Assembly (NCBI RefSeq): GCF_022919135.1 | Contig: NZ_CP095049.1 | Span: 4,964,501-5,028,500, forward strand | DNA length: 64,000 nucleotides | DNA from: Hymenobacter cellulosivorans | GTDB lineage: Bacteria; Bacteroidota; Bacteroidia; Cytophagales; Hymenobacteraceae | Direction of reading: 5' to 3' | Part shown: piece by piece, positions 27,478 to 36,292 of the stretch | Position numbering within the stretch: position 1 is the stretch's first letter | Layout of the letters: every line of letters starts with the position of its first letter | The notes under the pieces: generated by a model | The model's input: only the letters and a program-made list of their open reading frames with translations | Database searches by the model: none | What the model was told of the DNA's origin: nothing | Translations under genes and position numbers: made by a program

Positions 27478-28890
27478 TTAGAAGCGGAAGGTCACGCGGG
27501 GCGACAGGTAGGTCTGGTCTTGGCCGGGGCCCGACTCGCGCAGGAAGGCGCCGGCCCGGAAGTAGGTCATAAATAGCTCCAGCTCCCAGTGGCGCTGCAC
27601 CTGCCAGTCCAGCTCCGCCGTCAGCTGGTCGCCGATAAAAGCTGATTGAGCCACGGTGCCGGGGCGGCTGAGCACGTAGGGCACGCTGTAGAGGCCGTCG
27701 GTGCGGCGGGCTCGCCAGAAAAAGTCCCAGTCGATGCTCAGAGTGAAGTCGTTGCTGCGGGTTGGGTACAGGGTGAGCACCGGGTGAATGTCGCGCAGGT
27801 TGGCCGGCCCTATAAGTGCCGCCTGCCCGAAGTACGCCCCCTTGGGAAACAGCGGGTTAAAGGTTTGCAGGGCCGGGCTTTCCGGATTCTCGTCGCCGCT
27901 GATGTACTCGGTGCGCAGCTGCAGCAAGGGCCGCCACGGCAGCGCCTCAAAGGCGTAGCCAAACTCCCCGGAGGCCGTCCAGGCTCGGATGGCGCCACGG
28001 CCAAACTGCCCGAACTGGTAGACGGCCTCCACGTTGTAGCGCCAGGAACCCGGCGCCCCCCACCACCGCGCCCCCACCGAGTGCCGCCGCTCAGCCGCCC
28101 GCCCCTGCTGGTAGCGGGCCTGGGTGTTCCGGAAGCCGAGGTAGTACACGTCGAGCCCACCGCCCAGGGGCCGGATGGTTTTGACCCCATACACGCCCCA
28201 AAACCACACGTTTGGATTAGGCGCATCGTCGAAGACGCCGGGCTTGGTGGTAGCGGGTCGGGTCACGAAACCGTCGAGCTGGAGCGCGGGCGTGTGCCAG
28301 AGCAGGCGGCCCCCGTCGAAGGTCTGGCGCACGTTGGGCGCTTCCCGCCAGGAAATCAGCCTCGACGAGCCGTAGGCCATTTCCTGCCGGCCCAGGCGCA
28401 GCGTCAGCTGACCGGGGCCCGCGGCGGTGCGCAGGTCCACGAAGGCCTGGTGTAGGTCGAGCTGGTCTTTTTCGGTGGACTCGGGCTCGAAGGCTTTGCC
28501 CGCCACCAAGCCGCTTTTCAGCTGCCCGAACACGCGCACGTGCGGCCCCAGCTGCCAGTCGGTGTGCAGCATATAGCGCTGCAACAGGTAGCCGTTGTCG
28601 TCCTCGGGGCCGGCGCCCCAGTCGTTGTGCCGCACCCGCACGTACTGCAGCCGGACTTCGCCGCCCAGGCTCAGGTAGCTGGTTTTGGTTGGGTTAAGCG
28701 CAATAAACTTTACGGGGTCGAACAGGTCGGGGCGGACGGTAGTGGTATCGGCGGCCAGGTAGCGGTAGTCTTCCTGGGCGCGCTCCATGCGGTACTCCGG
28801 CGGGGCCTGCTGGTGCTGGGCGTAGCCGGCGCTGGTTCCGCCGAGCAAGCTCAGCAGCAGGCCCAGGCGGGGCAGTCGGCGCGGGCTCAT
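27478..28890 (-). CDS. Alginate-export family outer-membrane beta-barrel protein
   Basis: A 470-residue protein from the ATG at 28890. A signal peptide (RLGLLLSLLGGTSAGYAQ) precedes a long series of amphipathic beta strands that end in an aromatic Phe (LSPRVTFRF), as outer-membrane barrels do. Strands such as YLSLGGEVRLQYVRV and HVRVFGQLKSGLV match the alginate-export family (relatives of AlgE). In Bacteroidota such barrels usually pass small anionic or organic compounds, not alginate. It is embedded in the degradative gene run, 18 bases after the small gene at 28909, so it may be the uptake or export porin for the compound handled there. Confidence 0.8.
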   Translation of the reverse strand: MSPRRLPRLGLLLSLLGGTSAGYAQHQQAPPEYRMERAQEDYRYLAADTTTVRPDLFDPVKFIALNPTKTSYLSLGGEVRLQYVRVRHNDWGAGPEDDNGYLLQRYMLHTDWQLGPHVRVFGQLKSGLVAGKAFEPESTEKDQLDLHQAFVDLRTAAGPGQLTLRLGRQEMAYGSSRLISWREAPNVRQTFDGGRLLWHTPALQLDGFVTRPATTKPGVFDDAPNPNVWFWGVYGVKTIRPLGGGLDVYYLGFRNTQARYQQGRAAERRHSVGARWWGAPGSWRYNVEAVYQFGQFGRGAIRAWTASGEFGYAFEALPWRPLLQLRTEYISGDENPESPALQTFNPLFPKGAYFGQAALIGPANLRDIHPVLTLYPTRSNDFTLSIDWDFFWRARRTDGLYSVPYVLSRPGTVAQSAFIGDQLTAELDWQVQRHWELELFMTYFRAGAFLRESGPGQDQTYLSPRVTFRF

Positions 28891-28908
28891 CGGCAACAAC
28901 GCACAGAG

Positions 28909-29223
28909 CTACTGCGCCGAGGGCAGCTGGAGGCGACGAATAAAGTCGGCGGCCTGGGCGTCCACGTCGGCCCCGTAGGCCGCCACGAGCAGGCCTTTGT
29001 TGCCGGCATTCTTGCGCGACTGAACCGCGTAGAGCACCGTGTTATCATCGGGGTTGGAGTCGCCCTCGAAGCGGTGCACTTCCTGGATATCCAGCTCCTC
29101 GGGGCCCAGAATTTCGGGCAGCTGCTGGCACTGGGCGCCGGCGCCGGTCAGGTTGTAGTCGAGCACGTAGTCGCGCTTGCGCAGGTCGGCAATGGCCTCG
29201 GTCAGGGTATCGTAGGTATTCAT
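28909..29223 (-). CDS. Small conserved protein (misnamed 'phosphoribosylpyrophosphate synthetase' family)
   Basis: A 104-residue cytosolic protein from the ATG at 29223. The pattern MNTYDTLTEAIADLRKRDY ... DIQEVHRFEGDSNPDDNTVLYAVQS ... GLLVAAYGAD is that of a small Bacteroidota family. Databases often call it phosphoribosylpyrophosphate synthetase, but it lacks the catalytic loop and nucleotide sites of that enzyme, so no such activity should be assumed. It may be a small regulator or accessory protein. It lies between the Old Yellow Enzyme gene and the porin gene, with 18 bases to the latter. Confidence 0.75.
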   Translation of the reverse strand: MNTYDTLTEAIADLRKRDYVLDYNLTGAGAQCQQLPEILGPEELDIQEVHRFEGDSNPDDNTVLYAVQSRKNAGNKGLLVAAYGADVDAQAADFIRRLQLPSAQ

Positions 29224-29369
29224 CAACAAGCAGGTGAAGAGGCCAGGCGCAAAAAGCTGGCTGGCCGATGGTTGGGTTAGTTGAAGTCGAAAAAGGGGAA
29301 GCCCCGCCCGCCGGTATTCCTCTGCGGCGGAGCTTACCGGAATTAAGGCGGCCCCGAGCCCAGGCCGCG

Positions 29370-30455
29370 TTAGTGCGGGCGGTGAGTGGGGAAGGCGCGG
29401 CCGTATTGCACGGGCGCCGCGGTTGCGGCCCCGAGCACCGCGGCGGCGCGCAGCGGGAAATACGGGTCGCGCAGCAGCTCCCGGGCCAGCAGCACCAGGT
29501 CGGCCTGGCCGTTGGCAATCAGGTCATTGGCTTGCTGGGGCGTGGTAATCAGGCCCACGGCCCCGGTCAGCACCCCGGTTTCCGCCCGGATTTTTTCGGC
29601 GTAGGGCACCTGGTACAGCGGGCCAACCTGGGACTTTTCGGGGGCGCTGAAGCCGCCGGCCGAGGCCGTCACCACGTCGACGCCGTGCTGCTGCAGCAGC
29701 CTGGTGAGCCGGACCGAATCGGCTAGGTGCCAGGCGTGAGCTTCGGCGGAAAAGTCGACGGCGGAGAGGCGCACCAGCAGCGGCATGGCCTCAGGGATGA
29801 CGGCCCGGATGGCCTGCACGGTTTGCAGCAGCAGCTGCACCCGATTGTCGAAAGAGCCGCCGTAGTCGTCGGTGCGGTGGTTGGCCAGGGCCGAGTAGAA
29901 CTGGTGGAACAGGTAGCCGTGGCCCGCGTGCAGCTCAATGGCATCGAAGCCGGCCTGCACGGCCCGCCGGGCGCCCTGGGCAAACTCGGCAATCAGGGTC
30001 TGGATTTCGGCTACCGTCAGGGCCTCGGGCGTGTGCTGCTGGTCGAGGGAAACGGCCGAGGCGCTCTTGGTTATCCAGCCACCTTGATCTGGGGGCAGGT
30101 GATGAAAGCCGGCCGCCGGGTGGGCGTGGCTGCCCTTGCCGCCGGCGTGCCAGAGCTGCACGGCAATTTTGGCGCCCTGGTCCTGCACAAACCTCACGAC
30201 GGGTCGCCAGGCTTCGACCTGGGCCTCGTTCCACAGGCCCGTGTCGAAAGGCGTGTTGCGGCCTTCAGGCGACACAGCCGTAGCCTCGGTAATAATCAGC
30301 CCGATGCCGCCCACGGCCCGGCTGCCCAGGTGCACCAGGTGCCAGGCGCCCACCAGCCCGTCGGGGCTGCTGTACTGTTGCATGGGCGACATCACCAGCC
30401 GGTTTTTAAGCTGTACGCTACGAATGGACAGAGGCGAAAACAGGTGGGGCTCCAT
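29370..30455 (-). CDS. NADH:flavin oxidoreductase, Old Yellow Enzyme (YqjM-like)
   Basis: A 361-residue FMN-dependent ene-reductase. The barrel start is PHLFSPLSIRSVQLKNRLV, the substrate-binding pair HAGHGYLFHQF is at about residues 183-193, the DYGGSFDNR motif follows, and the C-terminus PVQYGRAF matches the YqjM group. These enzymes reduce activated double bonds in quinones, maleimides and other electrophiles using NAD(P)H. It lies 39 bases after the YoaK gene in the same run. With the DoxX, MhqD-like and MhqO-like genes nearby, a role in electrophile or quinone stress is likely. Confidence 0.92.
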   Translation of the reverse strand: MEPHLFSPLSIRSVQLKNRLVMSPMQQYSSPDGLVGAWHLVHLGSRAVGGIGLIITEATAVSPEGRNTPFDTGLWNEAQVEAWRPVVRFVQDQGAKIAVQLWHAGGKGSHAHPAAGFHHLPPDQGGWITKSASAVSLDQQHTPEALTVAEIQTLIAEFAQGARRAVQAGFDAIELHAGHGYLFHQFYSALANHRTDDYGGSFDNRVQLLLQTVQAIRAVIPEAMPLLVRLSAVDFSAEAHAWHLADSVRLTRLLQQHGVDVVTASAGGFSAPEKSQVGPLYQVPYAEKIRAETGVLTGAVGLITTPQQANDLIANGQADLVLLARELLRDPYFPLRAAAVLGAATAAPVQYGRAFPTHRPH

Positions 30456-30494
30456 AAAAGCTACAAGGTGAAGTAAAGGTCAAAACGAGGCTGG

Positions 30495-31175
30495 TTAGGC
30501 TTCCCGTCGGGCCTGCCGGTGCCAGCCCAGCGCCAGCCCGAGCAAGGGCAGGCCGGCCCCGGCCACTATGCCCAGGCCCGCGGTTTTGGCGGCTACGGCC
30601 CCCAGCAGACAGCCCAGCAGAAAGGCCCCAATTACCAGCAGCTGCTTGCGCAATGAGCCGGCTTGTTCGGGAGTAGCGGCGGCGCTCAGCACGGCCACCA
30701 CGTCGAGCGTAGCCTGGGTCACGTTGCCGGTCATCACGGTGCTGGGGCCATAGGTTTCCTTGGCAAACAGGCGGCCGAAGGCGTTTTGCAGGCCCATGGC
30801 AAACACCACCAGCAAGGCCGCCGCCTGCAGCAGCTCCGCCGTGCCGTGGCCCGACCATTGCAGGCCCAAGGCCAGCAACCCAGCCAGCACCAGCAGGGCA
30901 CCTTCCCAGAGCAGCAGGGCGTAGCGGTTCTGGCTGCGCCCTCCCACCCAGCGCCCCGCCGCCACGGCGGCCACAAACACCGGGAAGCTGCAGAGCTTGG
31001 TCCAGGCGTGGCTTTCGACCTGGTGCACGGCGTCGTAGGCAAAGACGATGAAGTTGCCGGTAACGTGGGCCGAAAACAGCGAATCGGCAGCTACGAAGGT
31101 GACCGTGTCGCAGAAGCCGGCCACCAGGGTCAGCACCACGCTCAGCAGTTGGATACGGTTGGCCAGAAGCTCCAT
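30495..31175 (-). CDS. YoaK/DUF1275 family membrane protein
   Basis: A 226-residue inner-membrane protein with six or so hydrophobic segments (for example LLSVVLTLVAGFCDTVTFVA, VFVAAVAAGRWVGG, ALLVLAGLLALGL, LLVVFAMGLQNAFGR). The HVTGNF motif and the MTGNVTQ motif in the second half are the family signature. The function of the family is unknown. It is 10 bases from the DoxX gene upstream, so the two are almost certainly on one mRNA. Confidence 0.85.
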   Translation of the reverse strand: MELLANRIQLLSVVLTLVAGFCDTVTFVAADSLFSAHVTGNFIVFAYDAVHQVESHAWTKLCSFPVFVAAVAAGRWVGGRSQNRYALLLWEGALLVLAGLLALGLQWSGHGTAELLQAAALLVVFAMGLQNAFGRLFAKETYGPSTVMTGNVTQATLDVVAVLSAAATPEQAGSLRKQLLVIGAFLLGCLLGAVAAKTAGLGIVAGAGLPLLGLALGWHRQARREA

Positions 31176-31184
31176 ACAGAAGAA

Positions 31185-31622
31185 TTAGCGGGAAAGCAGC
31201 GTCCAGAGGTAATAGTCGACCGAGCGGGTGCCGGGGCCCAGCAACAGCAGCAGCAGAAAGCAGATGGTGTACACGTAGGGCACGTCGCGCACGGCCACCG
31301 AGTCGCGACGGTGCACCACGAAGTAGCCGATGGCCGTGACGCCGATGGTGGGCAGCACGGCCAGCCGCGTGCCCACGCCCAGAATGACCAGGGCTGGCAC
31401 GACGGTATCGGCGAAGGTGGCAACCAGCTGGTTAAGGGCCGCCGGCAGCCCGAGCGGGTTGGGCACCACTTCGGGCGCCTCCCCGGCCTGGGGCTGAAAC
31501 TTGCGCAGCCCGTGCACCCGAAACAGCTCCAGGGCCAGCAACACCCGAAAGCCCAGCAGGGCCCAGTTGTTCAGGCTACTGCCCACGTCGGTGTAGAGCA
31601 GGTTTTTCAGCAGGTCGAGCAT
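31185..31622 (-). CDS. DoxX family membrane protein
   Basis: A 145-residue inner-membrane protein with four hydrophobic segments (ALLGFRVLLALELF, VVPALVILGVGTRLA, VLPTIGVTAIGYF, YTICFLLLLLLGP), the DoxX fold. Family members couple to quinone or thiol redox systems; in Bacillus the MhqP protein of this family is induced by methylhydroquinone. It lies between the amidohydrolase and YoaK genes, with spacings of 21 and 9 bases, so it is part of the run. Confidence 0.85.
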   Translation of the reverse strand: MLDLLKNLLYTDVGSSLNNWALLGFRVLLALELFRVHGLRKFQPQAGEAPEVVPNPLGLPAALNQLVATFADTVVPALVILGVGTRLAVLPTIGVTAIGYFVVHRRDSVAVRDVPYVYTICFLLLLLLGPGTRSVDYYLWTLLSR

Positions 31623-31643
31623 AAGAGAAAGTTGGTTCTAACC

Positions 31644-33554
31644 TTAAAAAGCAAAGCAGGAGCAGCCCAGCGCGCCCCAGAAAGCGGTGTAGTTGTTGAC
31701 CGGCACCCGGCTCAGGCGGGCCTGCTCGTGGCGGTGGCCATGCACGCCGCAGCTGCCCACGCACTGGTGTACCCGGCTCAACAGCTGGTGCTGGGCGGCC
31801 CGGGCTTCCGGACTATCGGCGGCGGGTGGGCGGTTGGCCGTCACGCGGTAGGCAGGGTTGGCCGGGTAGTAGCCGTTCTGCAAAGCCGTCGGCGACCAGT
31901 CAGGCAGGATGGGCAGAGGCTCGGGGCTGAAGGAGCCGAAGCCGCCCTTGGCGTACACAATCCGGCCACCCACGATGGTCAGCTCGGCCTCAATCTGCTT
32001 GATGACTTCCTCCTCGACGGTGAAATAATCCTGGTCGAGCACGGTGAGGTCGGCGAGCTGGCCCACCGTGATGCTGCCTTTCTTGTCCTGCTCGTTGGAA
32101 AACCAGGCGCTGCCGCGGGTGTAGAGTTCCAGGGCCGTTTCCCGGCTCAGGCGGTTGTGCTCGGGGTAGAGCTGCATGCCGCCCACGGTGCGGCCGGCCG
32201 TCAGCCAGTACAAAGCCACCCAGGGGTTGTAGCTGCTCACGCGGGTAGCGTCGGAGCCGGCGCCCACGGGCACGCCCGCGGCCAGCATGCGCTGCACGGG
32301 CGGGGTGTGCTGGGCGGCTTCGATGCCGTAGCGCTCGGCGAAATATTCGCCCTGGAAGGCCATGCGGCTCTGAATGGCCAGGCCGCCGCCCAGGGCTTTT
32401 ACCCGGTCGATGTTGCGCTCATCAATGGTTTCGGCGTGGTCGAACAGCCAGGGCAGCCCGTCGAAAGGCACCTCGCGGTTGACCTTCTCAAACACGTCCA
32501 GAAACCGGCCGATGCTCTCGTTGTAGGTGGCGTGCAGGCGAAACGGCCAGCGGTTCTCGACCAGCAGGCGCACCACCCGCTCCAGCTCGGCGTCCATGGT
32601 GGCGGGCAAGTCGGGCCGGGGCTGGAGGAAGTCCTCGAAGTCGGCAGCCGAAAAGACGAGCATCTCCCCCGCCCCGTTGTGACGGTACATATCGTCGCCC
32701 TGGTAGAGCTTCACCGATTTAGTCCAGCTCTCGAAGTCCTCGTATTCCTGCTTGGGGCGCTGGGTAAACAGGTTGTAGGCAATGCGCACGGTGAGCTGGT
32801 CCTGGGCGTGCAGCTGGTTGATGACCTCGTAGTCGTCGGGGAAATTCTGAAAGCCGCCGCCCGCATCAATCACGCTGGTAATGCCGAAGCGGTTCAACTC
32901 GCGCATGAAGTGCCGGCTGGAATTGAGCTGGTACTCCAGGCTGAGCTTGGGTCCCTTGGCCAGGGTCGAATACAGAATCATGGCGTTGGGCGTGGCCAGC
33001 AGCAGGCCGGTGGGCTCCCCATGGGCGTCTTTCTGAATCTGGCCGCCGGGCGGGGCGGGCGTGTCGCGGGTGTAGCCCACGGCCCGCAGCGCCGCGCGGT
33101 TGAGCAGGGCCCGGTCGTAGAGGTGCAGGATAAATACCGGCGTATCGGGGGCCACGGCGTTGAGCTCGTCGAGCGTGGGCATGCGCTTTTCGGCAAACTG
33201 CTGCTCGGTCCAGCCGCCCACCACCCGCACCCACTGGGGCGAAGGCGTGCGGGCCACCTGGGCGGCCAGCAGGCGCAGGGCATCGGCCAGGGAAGGCACC
33301 CCATCCCAGCGCAGCTCCAGGTTGTAGTTGAGCCCGCCCCGAATCAGGTGAATGTGGGAGTCGTTGAGGCCCGGAATGACCCGTTTGCGCTGCACATCAA
33401 TCTGTACCGTGTTGGGGCCGGCCAGGGCCAGCACGGCCGCGTCGTCACCGACGGCCACGAAGCGGCCCGCCTCGATGGCCACGGCCGTAGCCGCGGGCTG
33501 CCGGGCATCCACGGTGTGGAAGCGGCCGTTGTAGAGAATCAGCTCGGCGGGCAT
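31644..33554 (-). CDS. Amidohydrolase family protein (YtcJ-like)
   Basis: A 636-residue metal-dependent hydrolase. The N-terminal metal-binding pair is in PGLNDSHIHLIRGG, a second His in LFDHAETID, and an Asp in VGAGSDATRVS near the C-terminus; the final barrel strand and the small beta-sandwich lobe (LADLTVLDQDYFTV) complete the fold. The subgroup is the 'predicted amidohydrolase with TIM-barrel fold' (YtcJ type), which acts on N-acyl or cyclic amide substrates. The last 35 residues are Cys/His-rich and unusual (QCVGSCGVHGHRHEQ, GCSCFAF). It starts 2 bases after the isochorismatase-type gene. Confidence 0.9.
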   Translation of the reverse strand: MPAELILYNGRFHTVDARQPAATAVAIEAGRFVAVGDDAAVLALAGPNTVQIDVQRKRVIPGLNDSHIHLIRGGLNYNLELRWDGVPSLADALRLLAAQVARTPSPQWVRVVGGWTEQQFAEKRMPTLDELNAVAPDTPVFILHLYDRALLNRAALRAVGYTRDTPAPPGGQIQKDAHGEPTGLLLATPNAMILYSTLAKGPKLSLEYQLNSSRHFMRELNRFGITSVIDAGGGFQNFPDDYEVINQLHAQDQLTVRIAYNLFTQRPKQEYEDFESWTKSVKLYQGDDMYRHNGAGEMLVFSAADFEDFLQPRPDLPATMDAELERVVRLLVENRWPFRLHATYNESIGRFLDVFEKVNREVPFDGLPWLFDHAETIDERNIDRVKALGGGLAIQSRMAFQGEYFAERYGIEAAQHTPPVQRMLAAGVPVGAGSDATRVSSYNPWVALYWLTAGRTVGGMQLYPEHNRLSRETALELYTRGSAWFSNEQDKKGSITVGQLADLTVLDQDYFTVEEEVIKQIEAELTIVGGRIVYAKGGFGSFSPEPLPILPDWSPTALQNGYYPANPAYRVTANRPPAADSPEARAAQHQLLSRVHQCVGSCGVHGHRHEQARLSRVPVNNYTAFWGALGCSCFAF

Positions 33555-33556
33555 GG

Positions 33557-34207
33557 CTACTCGCTGACGGCGGCTTCGTGCTTGAGCATGCGGTGGGCGT
33601 ACTGAATGCCCAGGCCGTAGCCGGCGCCGTACTTTTTCATCAGGTCCGTTACGGCCGCGTAGGTTTCCTGCCGGGCCCAGTCGCGCTGCAGCTCCAGCAG
33701 GTACTGCACGGCCGTAATGGGCCGCACGCCGGCGTGAATCATGCGCTGCATGGCCCGCTCGTGGGCTTCCGTCGATACGTCGCCGCAGGCATCGGCCACC
33801 ACGTACACCTCGTAGCCCTCGGCCAACGCCGACAGGGCCGGGCCCACGATGCAGACGCCGGTCCAGAGGCCGGCCAGCACGACTTTGGGCTTGCCCGTGG
33901 CCGTAATGGCGCGGTAGGCGGGCTCGTCTTCCCAGGTGTTCATCGTGGTGCGGTCGAGGTAGTTGGACGTCGCCTGGGGGTAGAACTCCTCGATTTCGGG
34001 AAACACCGGCCCGCTGAACGCCTCCTCGGCTACGGTAGTGACGATGGTGGGCACCGAGAAAATGCGCGAGGCACCGGCAATAATGGCCGTGTTGGTGCGC
34101 AGCTCGGTGAGGCTGATGCTCTTGGTGGCAAAGGCCATCTGCCCTTCAAAGTCAATCAGAACCAGGGCGTGATTCGTGGGCGTAAGCAGCTGGGGCGAGG
34201 GTTTCAT
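33557..34207 (-). CDS. Isochorismatase-type cysteine hydrolase (YcaC-like)
   Basis: A 216-residue hydrolase and the first gene of the run. The catalytic triad positions are visible: Asp in LVLIDFEGQMAF, Lys in GKPKVVLAGLW, and Cys in TGVCIVGPAL. The C-terminal TAVQYLLELQRDWA matches the YcaC subgroup, whose substrate is unknown; related enzymes cleave amides. Its stop is 2 bases from the amidohydrolase start, so both hydrolases are made together. The promoter side carries the 20-base element at 34318-34338 shared with the divergent run. Confidence 0.9.
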   Translation of the reverse strand: MKPSPQLLTPTNHALVLIDFEGQMAFATKSISLTELRTNTAIIAGASRIFSVPTIVTTVAEEAFSGPVFPEIEEFYPQATSNYLDRTTMNTWEDEPAYRAITATGKPKVVLAGLWTGVCIVGPALSALAEGYEVYVVADACGDVSTEAHERAMQRMIHAGVRPITAVQYLLELQRDWARQETYAAVTDLMKKYGAGYGLGIQYAHRMLKHEAAVSE

Positions 34208-34317
34208 AGGTACAGCAGGAATAAGTGAAAAATCCGGGGCCCGGCCGCAGTACTGGACGGCGCGGCGACGAGCTGCTCAAAGGTCCCGCCGGCCCCAGTC
34301 CGGCTCCATAGCCGTAT

Positions 34318-34338
34318 CCTGCAATCGGAGGTATATTT
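34318..34338 (-). promoter_or_regulatory. Shared upstream element, minus-strand copy
   Basis: Read on the minus strand the site is ATATACCTCSGATTGCAGG (S is C here), about 110 bases before the ATG at 34207. A second copy lies at 34518-34538 in the same orientation relative to its own gene at 34629. The pair matches at 20 of 21 positions. I take it as a promoter or activator site shared by the two divergent runs. Confidence 0.6.
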
Positions 34339-34517
34339 TCTGGATTCGGGCTGGGGCAGGCGGGCAATGCGGCATTCCAGCAGGTTGAATCAGGCCAAAA
34401 CCGGCTCTTCATTAACTCAGCGCAGCTGCCCGCGCACCGCATCGCGCTGCCGCGCCAGAACCGGCGGCCGCGCTGGCTTCACCAGCTGCGGCTTCTCGGC
34501 GGCGGCCCGCAACCGTG

Positions 34518-34538
34518 AAATATACCTCGGATTGCAGG
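34518..34538 (+). promoter_or_regulatory. Shared upstream element, plus-strand copy
   Basis: Plus-strand copy of the element at 34318-34338 (S is G here), about 90 bases before the ATG at 34629. The 421-base gap 34208-34628 holds these two sites and no gene. Confidence 0.6.
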
Positions 34539-34628
34539 GTTTGACCATCGCGCCGCGGCCGGCGGTATCGGTCCTTTGCCCCTGGCCCGCCCGGCTTGTG
34601 CTGCGGAATTTCGGCCAGCCCCTACCCC

Positions 34629-35255
34629 ATGCATCAAGAACCGATTCACACCGCTGGCCAGCCCCTGGCTACGGCCACCAAGGCCCTGGTGCTGCTGCAC
34701 GGCCGCGGCGGCAGCGCGGCCGACATTCTCTCCCTGGCCCGCCACCTGGCCGTGCCCGATTTTGCCCTGCTCGCGCCCCAGGCCACCCAGCACACCTGGT
34801 ACCCCTACTCCTTCCTGGCCCCGCCCGCGCACAATGAGCCGGGATTGTCAGCGGCCCTGAGCGCCGTGGGCCGGGCCGTGGCCGAGGCCCGACAGCACGA
34901 CATTCCGCTGGAAAACATCTACCTGCTCGGCTTCTCCCAGGGCGCCTGCCTCACGCTCGAATACGTGGCCCGCCACGCGGCCCGCTACGGGGGCGTGGCA
35001 GCCTTTACCGGCGGCCTCATCGGCGACCAGCTCTACCTCGAAAACTACGCCGGCGACTTTGCCGGCACGCCCATCTACCTGGGCAGCAGCGACCCGGACC
35101 CCCACGTGCCGGCCGGGCGGGTGCGGGCCTCCACCCAGGTGCTGCGCGGCCTGGGCGCCGCCGTCACCGAGCAGATTTACCCCCACATGGGCCACACCAT
35201 CACGCCGGCCGAAATCAGCGAGGTCAACCGGCTGCTGTTCGGCGCGGCCTCCTAG
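34629..35255 (+). CDS. Alpha/beta hydrolase, phospholipase/carboxylesterase group (MhqD-like)
   Basis: A 208-residue cytosolic esterase from the ATG at 34629. The oxyanion region is LVLLHGRGGSAADIL, the nucleophile is in GFSQGACLTLEY, the Asp in YLGSSDPDPHVP and the His in PHMGHTITPAEI. This is the phospholipase/carboxylesterase group that includes MhqD of Bacillus subtilis, which is co-induced with a ring-cleaving dioxygenase by hydroquinones. The next gene is exactly such a dioxygenase, 66 bases on, which supports that reading. Confidence 0.88.
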   Translation: MHQEPIHTAGQPLATATKALVLLHGRGGSAADILSLARHLAVPDFALLAPQATQHTWYPYSFLAPPAHNEPGLSAALSAVGRAVAEARQHDIPLENIYLLGFSQGACLTLEYVARHAARYGGVAAFTGGLIGDQLYLENYAGDFAGTPIYLGSSDPDPHVPAGRVRASTQVLRGLGAAVTEQIYPHMGHTITPAEISEVNRLLFGAAS

Positions 35256-35321
35256 CCGGCAGGCAGTACCGGGCCGCTGTGCCGGGTGGCTTTTCTCTCA
35301 ACTCTTCTTTTTCTCAACTCT

Positions 35322-36257
35322 ATGGAACACCGCATTCTGGGTTTGCACCACGTCACGGCCATTGCCGGCCAGGCCCAACGCAACCACGACTTCTACACCA
35401 AAGTACTGGGCCTGCGCTTTCTGAAGAAAACCGTCAATTTCGACGACCCCGGCACTTACCACTTCTACTTTGGCGACGAAACCGGCTCGGCTGGCACCAT
35501 TCTCACCTTCTTTCCCTGGGAGCATATCACGCCCGGGCGGCGGGGCACCGGGCAGGCCACCGAAATCGGCTACGCGGTGCCCGCCGGCAGCTTCGACTTC
35601 TGGATGCGGCGCTTCGAGCAGCACGGGGTGACCTACAACAAGCCCAGCGAGAAATTCGGGGAGCCGTATCTGACGTTCCTCGACCCCGACGGACTGAAGC
35701 TGGAGTTGATTGTGCCCAAAACCCCCGATGCCCGCACGCCCTGGACGACGACCGAAGTAAGCGCCGAGGTAGCCACGCGCGGCTTTCACACCGTTACGCT
35801 CACGCTGGCCAACGTGCAGCGCACAGCCGAAATCCTGACCGACGTGTTTGGCTACCAGCTCGTGGAGCAGCACGTGAACCGCTACCGCTACGCCACCGAC
35901 GCCGTGCCGACGGCCAACTTCATTGACCTGGTGGAAGTGCCCGGCGAGGCCCGCAGCGTAACGGCCGGCGGCTCGGTCCACCACATTGCCTTCCGGGTAA
36001 AAGACGACGCGGCCGAGCTGGCCATCCGCCAAAAGCTCATCGAGAAAGGCCTGCAGCCCACCCCGCAAATTGACCGGGACTATTTCCACTCGGTGTACTT
36101 CCGGGAGCCGGGCGGGGTGCTGTTCGAAATTGCCACCGAAAACCCGGGCTTCACCGTGGATGAGCCCCTGGCTGAGCTGGGCACCGGCCTGAAGCTGCCC
36201 AAGCAGCACGAGCCGCTGCGGGCCCGCCTGGAAGCCAGCCTGCCCCCAATTGTTTAA
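35322..36257 (+). CDS. Ring-cleaving dioxygenase of the VOC family (MhqO-like)
   Basis: A 311-residue protein from the ATG at 35322. Two VOC modules are present: the first opens ILGLHHVTAIAGQAQRNHDF (about residues 4-23), the second HTVTLTLANVQRTAEILTDV (about 155-175). Metal ligands of extradiol-type enzymes fit His in HHVT, His in VHHIAF and Glu in GVLFEIATENPGF. The family includes MhqO and MhqA of Bacillus, proposed hydroquinone-specific extradiol dioxygenases. It lies 66 bases after the MhqD-like esterase gene and 35 bases before dps, so the three are likely one operon. Confidence 0.9.
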   Translation: MEHRILGLHHVTAIAGQAQRNHDFYTKVLGLRFLKKTVNFDDPGTYHFYFGDETGSAGTILTFFPWEHITPGRRGTGQATEIGYAVPAGSFDFWMRRFEQHGVTYNKPSEKFGEPYLTFLDPDGLKLELIVPKTPDARTPWTTTEVSAEVATRGFHTVTLTLANVQRTAEILTDVFGYQLVEQHVNRYRYATDAVPTANFIDLVEVPGEARSVTAGGSVHHIAFRVKDDAAELAIRQKLIEKGLQPTPQIDRDYFHSVYFREPGGVLFEIATENPGFTVDEPLAELGTGLKLPKQHEPLRARLEASLPPIV

Positions 36258-36292
36258 GGTATCGACGCTTTACTTGCTGCTACTCAACCTCC

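Noticed and set aside
30663..33605. Very long plus-strand frame opposite the YoaK, DoxX and amidohydrolase genes
   Set aside because: It is antisense to conserved proteins with intact motifs; such shadow frames are expected at this GC content. The same applies to the long frames opposite 906-3491, 39568-43995 and 62154-64000.
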